A stretch of DNA of 64,000 bases from GCA-002708315 sp964460905 (GCA_964460905.1 CAYWRM010000006.1:1-64000), one strand, 5' to 3'. Positions 1 through 8,060 are shown, counted from the stretch's first letter. Notes: a model not told the origin generated them from the sequence alone. Made by a program: numbers and translations.

Positions 1-68
1 TGTCAAATACCATCGAAAAATGGAAAGGATATGTTTCACACCGTTCTGAGGATGAGATTTATGGTTAA
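1..68 (+). CDS. C-terminal end of a gene truncated by the window edge
   Basis: Reading from base 3, an open frame runs without interruption from the window edge to a TAA at 66-68 and encodes a hydrophilic tail ending in RSEDEIYG. The other two plus-strand frames also stay open for a short distance, so the assignment rests on the protein-like composition of this frame. The family cannot be recognised from about 21 residues. The gene would converge on the secreted protease gene that ends at 115. Confidence 0.35.
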   Translation, partial: SNTIEKWKGYVSHRSEDEIYG

Positions 69-114
69 GTAGTAAACCTCAATTTATATGCGACATTATG
101 GGGTATATTTGGCA

Positions 115-1968
115 TTAGTAATCAAGAACGATTACCTTATATGTATTGTTAATACTGCTTGAAGATACTTTTATCATATATATTCCTCTGGTTTTATTCA
201 CCATGTCAAGAACTAAATAACTATCAGTTTCTTCTGCTATTCTAAATTCAATTTCTCTACCAATAGCATCAAAAGCTCTAATTGTAATATTGTCAGGTTT
301 TGATTTACCAAAAGCCAGAGTTACTTTTCCGTTACACGGGTTAGGTGAAATATTTGGTAATACTTTTATGTAATCCTTTCTTAGGAGTGTGTCGGTTCCA
401 TCCGCTGAAGAAACAATTAAACTCACGTCATATTCGCCAGCGATGTTATAAGTAATTTTTCCTGGCTCTGCAATATCTGAAGTTTGAGGGGTGCCACCTT
501 CAAAATACCAACTGTATTCGGTTATATTTCCAAATGATGTATTTATAAAGTTTACTGATTCATTAATAATGATAGTTGTTGGTTCACCGGAAAAGCCTGC
601 AAAAACATTTGTTGAGTCAAGATTAGTACCATCGAGTTTTGTAACTCCTGAATCCTTTGGATCAAGCCAATAGCTGAGTTGTGTAGTAGAATCACTACCA
701 TTTGACTCCCATGAATAACTAAATTTGCCATAATAATCAGGTTCATTTAAAAATGTACACGAAGCTCCACCCCCTGTTAAGGCACCAATAATATTTCCTT
801 CATTGTTAAAAATAGGACTGCCCGAAGACCCACCTTCTGTAACACCATGACCACTAACAGTTTTAGCCCAGTGTACCATCCAGTATTTTCCATTAGGATC
901 CTCATTTTGGTTGTCGTAATTAGTAGATAATAAAGGATTTGTGTAAGTTGATATCATTTTCAAATCACCTTGAGGATGATGAATAGTTACACCTGATGGG
1001 GAGATTTCACCTGTTCTATCCCAGCCATTATAATAAGGTTTATATTCAAGTGGAACTTCATTTTTAAGTAGTAATAGTTTAAAATCAGACCCTAAGTATA
1101 TTCCGTTAGGAGCACGGGAAAGTAGAGATGAGCCTGAAAGAGACAATAGTTCAGGCTCAAACACAGGTTGTTCACAGTTTTCTGACTCATAATTAAAATA
1201 AAATAACCATTGAGCATAGTCGGTTGAATCTGCAAATTCACCACAATGATTAGCTGTTAAAAAATATGGGGTTCCATCAATATTTGTGTTATTTATTAAA
1301 GAACCTGTGCACCAGAAAGTGAGTTGATCTTGCTTAACGAGTATGCGAGTTACACCTTCTTTATTGTTCTGCCAGTCTTCTCCTTCAATACAATTAACAT
1401 GAACTTCACACTTTCCTGCATTACCGAAACCACGTGATTTATTTTTGCTGTTAGCTAGCAATATACCAACTTCATGCACTAAGAATGGTAGTTGGTTGTA
1501 AAGCTTTAACGAATTAAATTCAATTATTATCCTATCACCGTGGACGAAATCAGTACACATAAATGAACCATTATTGATGTTTGTAAATGCACCAAGTACA
1601 GCTGTACTATTCGGGCTGTAAACAAATAGCTTTTCATCAACTAATAAGTTAATACTGTTAAAGTATAAGTTCAATGCAATTGCATCCTGTACTTCAATTT
1701 CGATTCGCCAAACAAATTTTTTATCAACTTTTTCCCATGTTCCTTTTTCTGATAGTTCACTATTTATTAGTAAAGTGTACCCGGCTTGAAGTGGTATTTT
1801 ATCACTAGTTAATGCAAGTCTATGAGAGATATTAGCTATCTCAATTACAGGGATACTAGTCTTTAATTCATTATTGAAACTAACTGGTAAACCCTTAACA
1901 GCTATTTGTGCAGTTGTAATAACCTGAATAGCAATTAGCTGAATGACTATGATAAACCAACGTTTCAT
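115..1968 (-). CDS. Secreted trypsin-like (lysyl endopeptidase type) protease with PKD and T9SS sorting domains
   Basis: 617 residues. An N-terminal signal peptide (about residues 1-20, ending ...TTAQ) is followed by a propeptide-like region and an S1-type serine protease domain related to lysyl endopeptidases. The triad can be read directly: H241 in TANHC, D295 in GSDFKLLLL and S382 in GGSSGSP. A PKD-like beta-sandwich follows (about 465-540, with the pattern YSWYFEGG), then a C-terminal type A T9SS sorting domain (about 545-617) that begins ISPNPCNG and ends in KVIVLDY. It is probably exported by Sec and then through T9SS, with cleavage of the sorting domain, so it should act at the cell surface or outside the cell. 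It is a single gene, divergent from hldD. Lysine specificity is inferred from family resemblance only. Confidence 0.9.
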   Translation of the reverse strand: MKRWFIIVIQLIAIQVITTAQIAVKGLPVSFNNELKTSIPVIEIANISHRLALTSDKIPLQAGYTLLINSELSEKGTWEKVDKKFVWRIEIEVQDAIALNLYFNSINLLVDEKLFVYSPNSTAVLGAFTNINNGSFMCTDFVHGDRIIIEFNSLKLYNQLPFLVHEVGILLANSKNKSRGFGNAGKCEVHVNCIEGEDWQNNKEGVTRILVKQDQLTFWCTGSLINNTNIDGTPYFLTANHCGEFADSTDYAQWLFYFNYESENCEQPVFEPELLSLSGSSLLSRAPNGIYLGSDFKLLLLKNEVPLEYKPYYNGWDRTGEISPSGVTIHHPQGDLKMISTYTNPLLSTNYDNQNEDPNGKYWMVHWAKTVSGHGVTEGGSSGSPIFNNEGNIIGALTGGGASCTFLNEPDYYGKFSYSWESNGSDSTTQLSYWLDPKDSGVTKLDGTNLDSTNVFAGFSGEPTTIIINESVNFINTSFGNITEYSWYFEGGTPQTSDIAEPGKITYNIAGEYDVSLIVSSADGTDTLLRKDYIKVLPNISPNPCNGKVTLAFGKSKPDNITIRAFDAIGREIEFRIAEETDSYLVLDMVNKTRGIYMIKVSSSSINNTYKVIVLDY

Positions 1969-1993
1969 ATAAAACTATAAATGAAATATATAA

Positions 1994-2026
1994 CAAAACT
2001 AAACATTATTGAATCTTATTATACAA
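1994..2026 (-). promoter_or_regulatory. Putative Bacteroidota promoter for the secreted protease gene
   Basis: On the minus strand, TAGTTTTG (1994-2001) matches the TAnnTTTG -7 consensus. A TTG (2024-2026) lies 22 bases upstream as a possible -33 element. Transcription would begin about 20 bases before the ATG at 1968. This is a pattern match only. Confidence 0.45.
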
Positions 2027-2059
2027 TAGTATTATGAAAAACTGTGTTTTATATTGGAT

Positions 2060-2091
2060 TTGTGTAAATTGGATTATTTGAATTACTTTTG
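2060..2091 (+). promoter_or_regulatory. Putative Bacteroidota promoter for hldD
   Basis: TTG at 2060-2062 and a perfect TACTTTTG (-7 type, 2084-2091) are separated by 21 bases. The predicted leader before the ATG at 2108 is only about ten bases. This promoter and the one for the protease gene diverge within about 100 bases. Confidence 0.5.
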
Positions 2092-2107
2092 AACAAATTT
2101 GAAAATT

Positions 2108-3073
2108 ATGATTGTATTAACAGGTGCGGCAGGTTTTATTGGTAGTGTTTTGGTTGGAAGGCTTAATGAGGAGGGGTATAGTAACCTGATCCTTGTGGAT
2201 GATTTTAACGATATTAGGAAGAATAGAAATCTGAATGATAGTTTATTTATCAAAAAGATTCATAGGGATGATTTCTTTCAATGGTTTGATGATTACTACT
2301 TCAATGTTGATTTTGTATTGCACATAGGAGCGCGTACTGATACAACAGAGTTTAGCAAAGAGATTTTCGATGTGCTAAATGTTAAGTATTCACAACAAAT
2401 ATGGCAGCGTTGTAGTAAACATAGTATACCTATGATATATGCTTCTTCTGCTGCAACCTATGGTCTTGGTGAATTGGGTTATAATGATGATCATAAAGTT
2501 GTTAATAAATTAGTGCCATTAAACCCATATGGCGAGTCAAAAAATGAATTCGATATTTGGGCTTTGAAACAAAAAAAGAAACCCCCTTTTTGGGCAGGGT
2601 TGAAGTTCTTTAATGTATATGGGCCTAATGAGTATCATAAAGACAGGATGGCATCAGTTGTTATTCATGCTTTTAATCAAGTTAAAAGTACAGGAAAAGT
2701 AAAATTGTTTAAATCACATAATCCTGACTTTAAAGATGGAAAACAGTTGCGCGATTTTATTTATGTAAAGGATGTTGTAGATGTGATATTTTTCTTGATG
2801 ATGAGTCAGCCTGAGTCTGGCATATATAATCTTGGTACTGGTAAGGCACGTACTTTTGTTGATCTGGCTCTTGCTACTTTTACAGCTCTTCAAAAAGAAT
2901 CGAATATTGAATTTATTGATACACCTGAAGATATTCGCGATAAATATCAATACTTTACTGAGGCCAAAATGGATAAACTCAGGAGTGTGGGTTATAATAA
3001 GGAATTTACTTCACTCGAAACTGGTATTAATGATTATGTGGTAAACTACTTAGATGAAGGTAATTATTATTGA
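2108..3073 (+). CDS. hldD: ADP-L-glycero-D-manno-heptose 6-epimerase
   Basis: 321 residues, an extended short-chain dehydrogenase/reductase. It should convert ADP-D-glycero-D-manno-heptose to the L-glycero form, the last step in making the heptose donor for the LPS inner core; it acts in the cytosol with NAD(P). The Rossmann glycine motif TGAAGFIGS sits at the very N-terminus and the catalytic YxxxK is Y141-K145 (YGESK). The motif KFFNVYGPNEYHKDRMAS is typical of HldD. An in-frame TTG lies three codons upstream at 2099, but the ATG at 2108 gives the usual start and places the glycine motif normally. No other heptose gene is adjacent; the Kdo transferase waaA lies about 60 kb away in this window. 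Confidence 0.92.
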   Translation: MIVLTGAAGFIGSVLVGRLNEEGYSNLILVDDFNDIRKNRNLNDSLFIKKIHRDDFFQWFDDYYFNVDFVLHIGARTDTTEFSKEIFDVLNVKYSQQIWQRCSKHSIPMIYASSAATYGLGELGYNDDHKVVNKLVPLNPYGESKNEFDIWALKQKKKPPFWAGLKFFNVYGPNEYHKDRMASVVIHAFNQVKSTGKVKLFKSHNPDFKDGKQLRDFIYVKDVVDVIFFLMMSQPESGIYNLGTGKARTFVDLALATFTALQKESNIEFIDTPEDIRDKYQYFTEAKMDKLRSVGYNKEFTSLETGINDYVVNYLDEGNYY

Positions 3074-3407
3074 TTATACTGATTAGTTATACAATATTTA
3101 ATCGAACTTAATCCATCGGCTTATAATTCATCCAACTCCTGCCTTTTAAAACTTTGCGTGTTTGGAAACTCTGTTTCAATATTATTTTGAACGGTACTTG
3201 CTGTATAGATAGCTGTAAATGAACATTTTTGGCACCACCTGTAGCAAAAGTACCTAATTCAGTAAAACCAGAGTAGACAACATTTAGAAATAAAAATTTA
3301 ATGTATTAAAACTGCATAGGGTGTTGGAGAGCTAGGAATATGGATCAGGTATTAAGGAGCCTGGAAAATGAATGGTTACTCAAATTCCACGCTCCACTTG
3401 AGCTAAA
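3074..3407. other. Intergenic region with a decayed gene fragment and a degenerate repeat tract
   Basis: 334 bases between hldD and the DUF4252 gene. Bases 3121-3287 hold a possible methyltransferase remnant, listed separately. Around 3328-3366 there is a tract of roughly seven-base units of the AGGAAT / AGGTATT / AGGAGC kind. No promoter or convincing terminator was seen in the remainder. Confidence 0.5.
3121..3287 (-). pseudogene. Frameshifted C-terminal remnant, possibly of a class I SAM-dependent methyltransferase
   Basis: On the minus strand one frame reads VYSGFTELGTFATGGAK. After a one-base shift at a run of five T (plus strand 3226-3230), a second frame continues KCSFTAIYTASTVQ and ends ...KRQELDEL followed by TAA at 3121-3123. 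The joined segment resembles the C-terminal GTFAxxGPxKCSGL signature of a class I methyltransferase family. No start codon or SAM-binding N-terminal half is present, so it would be a dead relic. The resemblance is from memory of the motif and both halves are short, so chance is possible. Confidence 0.35.
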
Positions 3408-3944
3408 TTAATCGTTTATTTTTTCAAGATTTTCCATTCCTTTTACATCTAATGAGTTACTTATGTCGGAAATAGTGTTCATATCAATATTTCCGGTCAT
3501 GCTCATAACAAGAACTTCGTCTTCACCTACTACTATCATAAGTAATTCAGATATCCTGTTTTTGCCGGCTTTTTTTACCAGAAATTTGATATCGCTTTCA
3601 CTATCTTTAACTGTCATTAACTCGGTGTAGTCTTTTAGTGGTAGCTTGCTTTTTACCTCTTTATAAAAGTCGATACCTTCTTTGTCTTCAGGTTTTTCAT
3701 AAACTAACATTTTCAGACCCTCCAGTTGTTGAAGTACGTTTTGAGCATGTTTTGAATCATTTGAGCTATCACTCATATCTATTGCACCCAGAAATTTAAA
3801 CATTTCAGGTGATATGTTAATGCTGGTAAACCCGTCATGGCCTGCATATTTCTCATATAGTTCATTAAAGTTGCTTTGTGCGAAAATTGTTCCGGGAAGA
3901 AGTAATGCTATAATTACTGCTAATTTAATTAGTTGTTTTTTCAT
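3408..3944 (-). CDS. DUF4252 domain protein
   Basis: 178 residues with a signal peptide (about 1-22, ending GTIFAQ) and one globular domain of the DUF4252 type, which is common in Bacteroidota next to ECF sigma factors. The biochemical role is unknown. It lies 34 bases downstream of the anti-sigma-like gene and reads in the same direction as the sigma gene, so it is probably the third gene of that operon and its output. The tail (KGMENLEKIND) is complete. It carries no lipobox, so it is expected in the periplasm or loosely on a membrane. Confidence 0.8.
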   Translation of the reverse strand: MKKQLIKLAVIIALLLPGTIFAQSNFNELYEKYAGHDGFTSINISPEMFKFLGAIDMSDSSNDSKHAQNVLQQLEGLKMLVYEKPEDKEGIDFYKEVKSKLPLKDYTELMTVKDSESDIKFLVKKAGKNRISELLMIVVGEDEVLVMSMTGNIDMNTISDISNSLDVKGMENLEKIND

Positions 3945-3978
3945 GGTTCTAAGTATTAAGGTGTTAGATATTTTATTT

Positions 3979-4533
3979 TTATGATTTTCCGTAGTTTACT
4001 GTTACTTTTGTCATTGATTTAAGCAGTAAACCTGTATTATTTAATTTCTTAATATTTTTAGTTTTCTTTAACCCAGACTCAGCTTTTTTAAGCGTAGCTG
4101 ATACCGGAGTTACTCCTTTTTTGACATTTTTTGATACTTCTTGGAGTACCTTTTTTGTTTCTGCGAAAGCAGCAATAGGATCGGTAACTGTTCCATACAC
4201 TTCTTTTGGGCTTAATAAACTTGAAGCTATCCAAATTGAAATAAATATTAGTAGTGTGGCAGCAACGCCTGATAGTATATTTCGAAAGCTGAAAACTTTA
4301 GTTTTTAAAAGTTGAGATTTAGATAATTCCTGTAATATTTTTTTGTTAAAAGATTCATCAAGAATATCTTTTTCTCCATATAAGTTGCTTAAAGTATGTA
4401 ATTGAGAAACAACATCCTGGTATTTTTCTTCTCTATTATCTTTTAGTTGATCCTGTAAGAATTTTTCTTCTTCAAGAGATGTTTTCCCCAGATAATATTT
4501 CTCAATTAGCGCATTAATTTCTTGCTGTTTCAT
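3979..4533 (-). CDS. Single-span membrane protein, probable anti-sigma factor
   Basis: 184 residues. The N-terminal part (about 1-80) is charged and helical and begins KQQEINALIEKYYLGKTSLE, which resembles the cytoplasmic helical region of small Bacteroidota anti-sigma proteins. One transmembrane helix follows (about 85-108, ILSGVAATLLIFISIWIASSL), then a lysine-rich periplasmic tail. Its start overlaps the end of the ECF sigma gene by 20 bases, which implies translational coupling. Binding and silencing of the adjacent sigma factor is inferred from topology and operon order; no zinc-binding ZAS motif is visible. Confidence 0.7.
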   Translation of the reverse strand: MKQQEINALIEKYYLGKTSLEEEKFLQDQLKDNREEKYQDVVSQLHTLSNLYGEKDILDESFNKKILQELSKSQLLKTKVFSFRNILSGVAATLLIFISIWIASSLLSPKEVYGTVTDPIAAFAETKKVLQEVSKNVKKGVTPVSATLKKAESGLKKTKNIKKLNNTGLLLKSMTKVTVNYGKS

Positions 4534-5029
4534 AATGCTGAAGTTTTAATATTGTTTCTTTTATTTTTTTTCTGCCACGTGATAAATTTACTCTCATATA
4601 ATTCATGTCCCATCCTGTGATTTCAAGTATTTCGTGAAATTCATAACCCTCAATATCGCGCAAATGAATTAATGTTCGTTGTTGCTCAGGTAGTTGTTGC
4701 ATTGATTGTTTTACTTTATTCACTAAATCAGCTTGTTCAGTTATTTCGTATGGATTTGAAGATGTGACTTTAGTAATATCATCAACTAGTGTTAGAAATT
4801 TGTTTCTTTTGCTTTTCAGTTTGTCAAGACAAATGTTTCTTGTAATTGTCATCATGAATGCTTCAATATTTTTAACGCTATTTATTTTATCCTGCATTTT
4901 CCAAATTTTAATGTATGCTTCCTGAACTGCATCCTCAGCATCGTCTCTATTATTCATCAAGTTAAGCGATAAGCGGAACAACTTATTCTTTAGTGGTAAT
5001 AATTTAGTTTTAAACTCTTTTATTGTCAT
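4514..5029 (-). CDS. ECF-family RNA polymerase sigma factor
   Basis: 171 residues with sigma-70 region 2 (about 12-80, with the DAEDAVQEAYIKIWK core-binding helix) and region 4 (about 110-165, with LPEQQRTLIHLRDIEGYEFHEI and the recognition helix near NYMRVNLSRGRKKI). It should direct RNA polymerase to a small regulon, probably envelope related and including its own operon with the anti-sigma-like and DUF4252 genes. Length and domain layout are standard. No typical TAnnTTTG promoter is seen upstream; an AT-rich inverted repeat (AATATTGT / ACAATATT, 5087-5108) lies 58 bases before the start and might be a control site. Confidence 0.9.
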   Translation of the reverse strand: MTIKEFKTKLLPLKNKLFRLSLNLMNNRDDAEDAVQEAYIKIWKMQDKINSVKNIEAFMMTITRNICLDKLKSKRNKFLTLVDDITKVTSSNPYEITEQADLVNKVKQSMQQLPEQQRTLIHLRDIEGYEFHEILEITGWDMNYMRVNLSRGRKKIKETILKLQHYETARN

Positions 5030-5476
5030 TACAATTATATAGACGAATTTGAATTGGGGAAATTACACTTATATTGAAAAATATATAATATTGTTTAATT
5101 ACAATATTTTAATTGATACATAATATTATCTAATTGTTATCCTTTGCAGCAGGGATTGAAGTGATAGCTTATTGAAATAGCAACTGATTTTTTTGTTGTA
5201 GGTGGAGGCTGTCGAAGGAAGCCCCCACAATACTTACAAAAAACAGTTGGTATGAAATAACTATAAATGGAAAGCCCGGCATGCCCGCCGAAATATTTTA
5301 ATGTAGGAGGGTTGGCTGCCCAAATAAAAGGGAAATATGTGTTATGCATAATTATACTAAATATTGCAATTATTAGTTTGTATTAACAGATGTGTGTTTA
5401 AAAATTATGTGAAAGAAATAGTGCTAATAATAATATCAAAGTAAATTCACCAATCATTTAATAATAGAAATTGCAA
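5030..5476. other. Divergent intergenic region with a structured repeat and an AT-rich inverted repeat
   Basis: 447 bases between the divergent ECF sigma and exbB genes. It contains a perfect 8-bp inverted repeat with a 6-base spacer at 5087-5108 and copy 1 of a 149-bp class structured repeat at 5143-5290. A 70-codon open frame across that repeat is not considered a gene, because its sequence conservation follows the repeat and not a protein. No clear promoter for exbB was found. Confidence 0.5.
5143..5290. repeat. Dispersed structured repeat, copy 1
   Basis: About 148 bases that align along their whole length with 48147-48293, roughly 80 percent identical by eye. The shared blocks include CAGGGATTGAAGTGATAGCT, AGGAAGCCC and ATGAAATAACTATAAA. 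In this copy CAACTG pairs with CAGTTG; in copy 2 the same positions read CAGCTG and CAGCTG, an A-U to G-C compensatory change. GTGGAGGCT and AGCCCCCAC form a second helix with one mismatch. The pattern suggests a structured RNA or a palindromic mobile repeat. Confidence 0.7.
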
Positions 5477-6172
5477 ATGACAACAGGAATAATATTACAG
5501 ATTCAGGAAGCTGCAAACCTAATTACAGGGACACCTAATGAAGGCGAAATAACACTTCCAATAATCGACCTTGTACTAAAAGGTGGATGGATAATGGGAA
5601 TAATTGGTGTGTTATCGGTTATTGCGGTGTATATTTTTATTGAACGATTTTTTGTAATCGGTAGAGCAAAAAAAGAAGATAAGGGTTTTATGAACAATAT
5701 ACGTTCATATATTCAGGATGGTAAACTTGAATCGGCTCAGGCACTTTGCCTTACTAATAATTCGCCTATAGGAAGGATGATAAGTAAAGGATTGTCGAGA
5801 ATTGGAAGGCCTTTGGGGGATATTAATGCAGCTATTGAAAATACAGGTAAACTTGAGGTAAGTAAGCTGGAAAAGAATATTGCAGGACTTGCCACTATTG
5901 CTGGGGCTGCACCTATGTTGGGATTTTTGGGTACGGTTATTGGAATGATTCGTGCATTTTACGACATGTCGATGGCGGGTAATAATATTAATATAGAACT
6001 ATTATCGAGAGGTATTTATCAGGCCATGATTACTACTGTTGGAGGACTTGTGGTTGGAATTACTGCCTATATTCTTTATAATATACTGGTTTCTAGAATA
6101 CAGTCGGTGGTTTATAAACTTGAGATAAGTGCTACTGAGTTTATGGATATGCTTCATGAACCTGCAAAATAA
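5477..6172 (+). CDS. exbB: MotA/TolQ/ExbB proton channel family protein
   Basis: 231 residues with three transmembrane segments (about 35-55, 130-155 and 180-205) and the conserved MotA/TolQ/ExbB region GLATIAGAAPMLGFLGTVIGM. It should form the inner-membrane pentameric channel that, with ExbD, uses proton motive force to energise TonB. The ATG at 5477 was chosen over an in-frame TTG at 5471. It is followed after 46 bases by exbD and then a TonB-like gene, the classical energy-transduction set, so ExbB is preferred over TolQ or MotA. Confidence 0.88.
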   Translation: MTTGIILQIQEAANLITGTPNEGEITLPIIDLVLKGGWIMGIIGVLSVIAVYIFIERFFVIGRAKKEDKGFMNNIRSYIQDGKLESAQALCLTNNSPIGRMISKGLSRIGRPLGDINAAIENTGKLEVSKLEKNIAGLATIAGAAPMLGFLGTVIGMIRAFYDMSMAGNNINIELLSRGIYQAMITTVGGLVVGITAYILYNILVSRIQSVVYKLEISATEFMDMLHEPAK

Positions 6173-6179
6173 AACCCAA

Positions 6180-6216
6180 AACTGAACTCTAAACTCTAAA
6201 CTCAAAACTCTAAACA
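6180..6216 (+). repeat. Degenerate heptamer tract between exbB and exbD
   Basis: The 46-base gap is almost filled with units of the ACTCTAA / ACTCAAA kind, about seven bases each. It is one of several such tracts in the window, each with its own unit sequence. Confidence 0.6.
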
Positions 6217-6218
6217 GT

Positions 6219-6632
6219 ATGGCAATACAAATGCGAAATAAACGTGATACTAACTTCAGTATGGCTTCCATGTCGGATATGGTGTTTCTGTTGTTGATAT
6301 TTTTTATGCTCACTTCTACTTTGGTTGCTCCAAATGCAATAAAGCTTCTGCTACCAAATAGTCAAAGCAAAACAATGTCGAAACAAACTGTTACGGTTTA
6401 TATCAATAAAGCTCGAAATATATATGTAGAAGACCATAAAGTTGATCCTGCAAACCTGGAAAATGTATTATTTGGCCTGATAAGAAATGAAGAGTCAGCA
6501 TCAGTAGTATTACGTTCGGATAAATCAGCACCGGTACAGGATATTGTGGTTGTTATTGATGCTGTTAATGAGATTAATAATAAGAATAATACAACACATA
6601 AAGTAATATTGGCAACTAAGCCAAAAAGGTAA
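6219..6632 (+). CDS. exbD: ExbD/TolR biopolymer transport protein
   Basis: 137 residues with a short cytoplasmic N-terminus, one transmembrane helix (about 17-37, MSDMVFLLLIFFMLTSTL) holding the conserved Asp of SMSDMVFLLL that carries protons, and a periplasmic domain (about 45-137). It partners with the ExbB-like channel just upstream and the TonB-like protein downstream. The sequence after the helix (NAIKLLLPNSQSK) is the usual ExbD/TolR linker. Length is normal. It is co-directional with 46-base and 30-base spacings, so it is almost certainly co-transcribed with both neighbours. Confidence 0.9.
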   Translation: MAIQMRNKRDTNFSMASMSDMVFLLLIFFMLTSTLVAPNAIKLLLPNSQSKTMSKQTVTVYINKARNIYVEDHKVDPANLENVLFGLIRNEESASVVLRSDKSAPVQDIVVVIDAVNEINNKNNTTHKVILATKPKR

Positions 6633-6662
6633 CAAATATAGCAAAAGCACCAGCAGATATTG

Positions 6663-7568
6663 ATGAAAGTTGATAAGGATAGAAGAAAAGGAATAATAGG
6701 AACAATAACAGTACATGTGTTATTACTGGTTTTTATATTGTTGGCAGCTTTGCGTACCCCATTGCCATTACCCGGAGAAGAAGGTGTTGAGGTTAATTTA
6801 GGATGGGATGACCGTGGATATGGTCAGGTTCAAAGTGATGCTCCACCTCCAAAGTCAGAGCCAGTACCAGTGCAGGAGAAAGTTGTTCAACCACCTGCTG
6901 AACCAGAACCACAGATTACTGAAGAAGAGATAATTACGCAGGATACTGAAGAAGCTCCAGTTATTGAGGAAGAAGTTATAGAAAAGGAGCCTGAGAAAAA
7001 ACCTGAAGAGGAAATTGTTGAAGAAAAGGAAGCGAATCCTGAACCTGAAGAAATTATTGAAGATAAACCCGTTGAAGAAGTAGTTGATTCTGTGTTTGTT
7101 CAGGATGAACCTGTTGAAGATATTCCTGTTGAAGAGCCAAAGCCTGTTGTAAATAAAAGAGCACTATATACCGGAAGTTCATCTGATACACAAGGAACCA
7201 GCCAGGGAGTTACTGCTGGAGAAGGTGACCAGGGAAAACCACATGGTTATAAGGAAAGTGATGATTATAGCGGACAGGGTGGCTTAGGAAATGGAATTTC
7301 TTTTAGTCTGGGTGGAAGAGGCAGCTTATTTTTGGAGCAACCATCGGCAACGTTTAAAGAACAGGGAACGGTTGTAGTTAGCATCTGGGTAGTTAGTGAT
7401 GGCACTGTGAAAAAAGCGCAGGTTAGTGCCAAGGGTACAAATGTTCTCGATCAGAACTTAAGAAAAATTGCTGTTGATGCTGCTTATAATTCCACATTTG
7501 CAAAAGATAACAATGCTGCCGAGCTACAACGCGGTACAATTACATACAACTTTATTTTGATGAAGTAA
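6663..7568 (+). CDS. tonB: TonB-like energy transducer
   Basis: 301 residues. The N-terminal cytoplasmic stub is followed by one transmembrane anchor (about 11-31, GTITVHVLLLVFILLAALRT). A long Pro/Glu/Val-rich periplasmic linker (about 55-165, with many EEPE and VEE units) follows, then a Ser/Gly-rich stretch and a C-terminal TonB-like domain (about 215-301, with GTVVVSIWVVSDGTVKKAQV and ending ITYNFILMK). It should carry ExbB/ExbD energy to outer-membrane receptors, of which one lies at 9677-12004. An in-frame TTG at 6660 directly precedes the chosen ATG. The linker is markedly acidic where classical TonB linkers alternate Pro-Glu and Pro-Lys. Confidence 0.85.
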   Translation: MKVDKDRRKGIIGTITVHVLLLVFILLAALRTPLPLPGEEGVEVNLGWDDRGYGQVQSDAPPPKSEPVPVQEKVVQPPAEPEPQITEEEIITQDTEEAPVIEEEVIEKEPEKKPEEEIVEEKEANPEPEEIIEDKPVEEVVDSVFVQDEPVEDIPVEEPKPVVNKRALYTGSSSDTQGTSQGVTAGEGDQGKPHGYKESDDYSGQGGLGNGISFSLGGRGSLFLEQPSATFKEQGTVVVSIWVVSDGTVKKAQVSAKGTNVLDQNLRKIAVDAAYNSTFAKDNNAAELQRGTITYNFILMK

Positions 7569-7571
7569 TCT

Positions 7572-7614
7572 AATTCATCCTTCCAGAGTGCGTAGAACCT
7601 GGAAGAGTTGAATT
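7572..7614. repeat. Short hairpin repeat, copy 1
   Basis: AATTCA and CCTTCCAG on the left pair with CTGGAAG and TGAATT on the right around a loop containing AGTGCGTAG. The core CTTCCAGAGTGCGTAG, then CCTnGAAGAGTTG, recurs at 19312-19352. The outer stems differ between copies, yet each is self-complementary. It begins four bases after the tonB stop codon. Confidence 0.7.
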
Positions 7615-7700
7615 AAAAGAATAGTCATACTCTTACAATAACGAGTTGCTGTACTCCGGAGCATAGCGAAGCCTGCCTGACGGCAATCAGGAATATCAAT

Positions 7701-7721
7701 CCCGACCCGGCGGGTTTTTTT
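7701..7721 (+). terminator. Possible Rho-independent terminator of the exbB-exbD-tonB operon
   Basis: CCCG and CGGG form a short GC-rich stem around ACCCGG, followed directly by seven T. It sits about 130 bases after the tonB stop. The stem is short, so confidence is moderate. Confidence 0.4.
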
Positions 7722-7837
7722 CAACTCAGCGGGTCTATGAGAAAAGTACCGACACTTCGCACTGCTACCAATGACAACTTTACGTAATAGGTTGTATATA
7801 TAGCTTTATATACTTTTGCTTTTTTGGAATATCGAAT

Positions 7838-7905
7838 ATTGAATGTCAAATATCGAATGTTGAACTGGGTCTGCAATTTCATTCAACATTCAGTATTCAT
7901 AATTC
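7838..7905. repeat. Degenerate heptamer tract in inverted arrangement
   Basis: Units of the ATCGAAT / ATTGAAT / GTTGAA kind run in one direction up to about 7865. The complementary units TTCAACATTC and AGTATTC follow near 7880-7905, so the tract can fold on itself. A related tract lies at 52921-52967. Confidence 0.6.
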
Positions 7906-8044
7906 TTTATGCACTTCTTGAACCTCCCAAAAAAACATTATTAGGTCTTGTTAATATCCCCTTTCACCGAAAAAACTCCCCCACTCACCGAATTGTTATT
8001 TGACACCCTTGGTTTACACAATATATTTGCCAATGAAATTAATA

Positions 8045-8060
8045 ACCGATAAGTATCGGT
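8045..8060. promoter_or_regulatory. Perfect palindrome upstream of the PspC gene, candidate operator
   Basis: ACCGATA, two bases, then TATCGGT: a perfect 7-bp inverted repeat that ends 24 bases before the ATG at 8085. Size, symmetry and position fit a dimeric regulator binding site for this envelope-stress operon. No regulator gene is adjacent. Confidence 0.4.

Noticed and set aside
5137..5349. A 70-codon open frame on the minus strand between the sigma and exbB genes
   Set aside because: It lies across the structured repeat; the second copy of that repeat does not keep the frame, and the conservation follows helices instead of codons.
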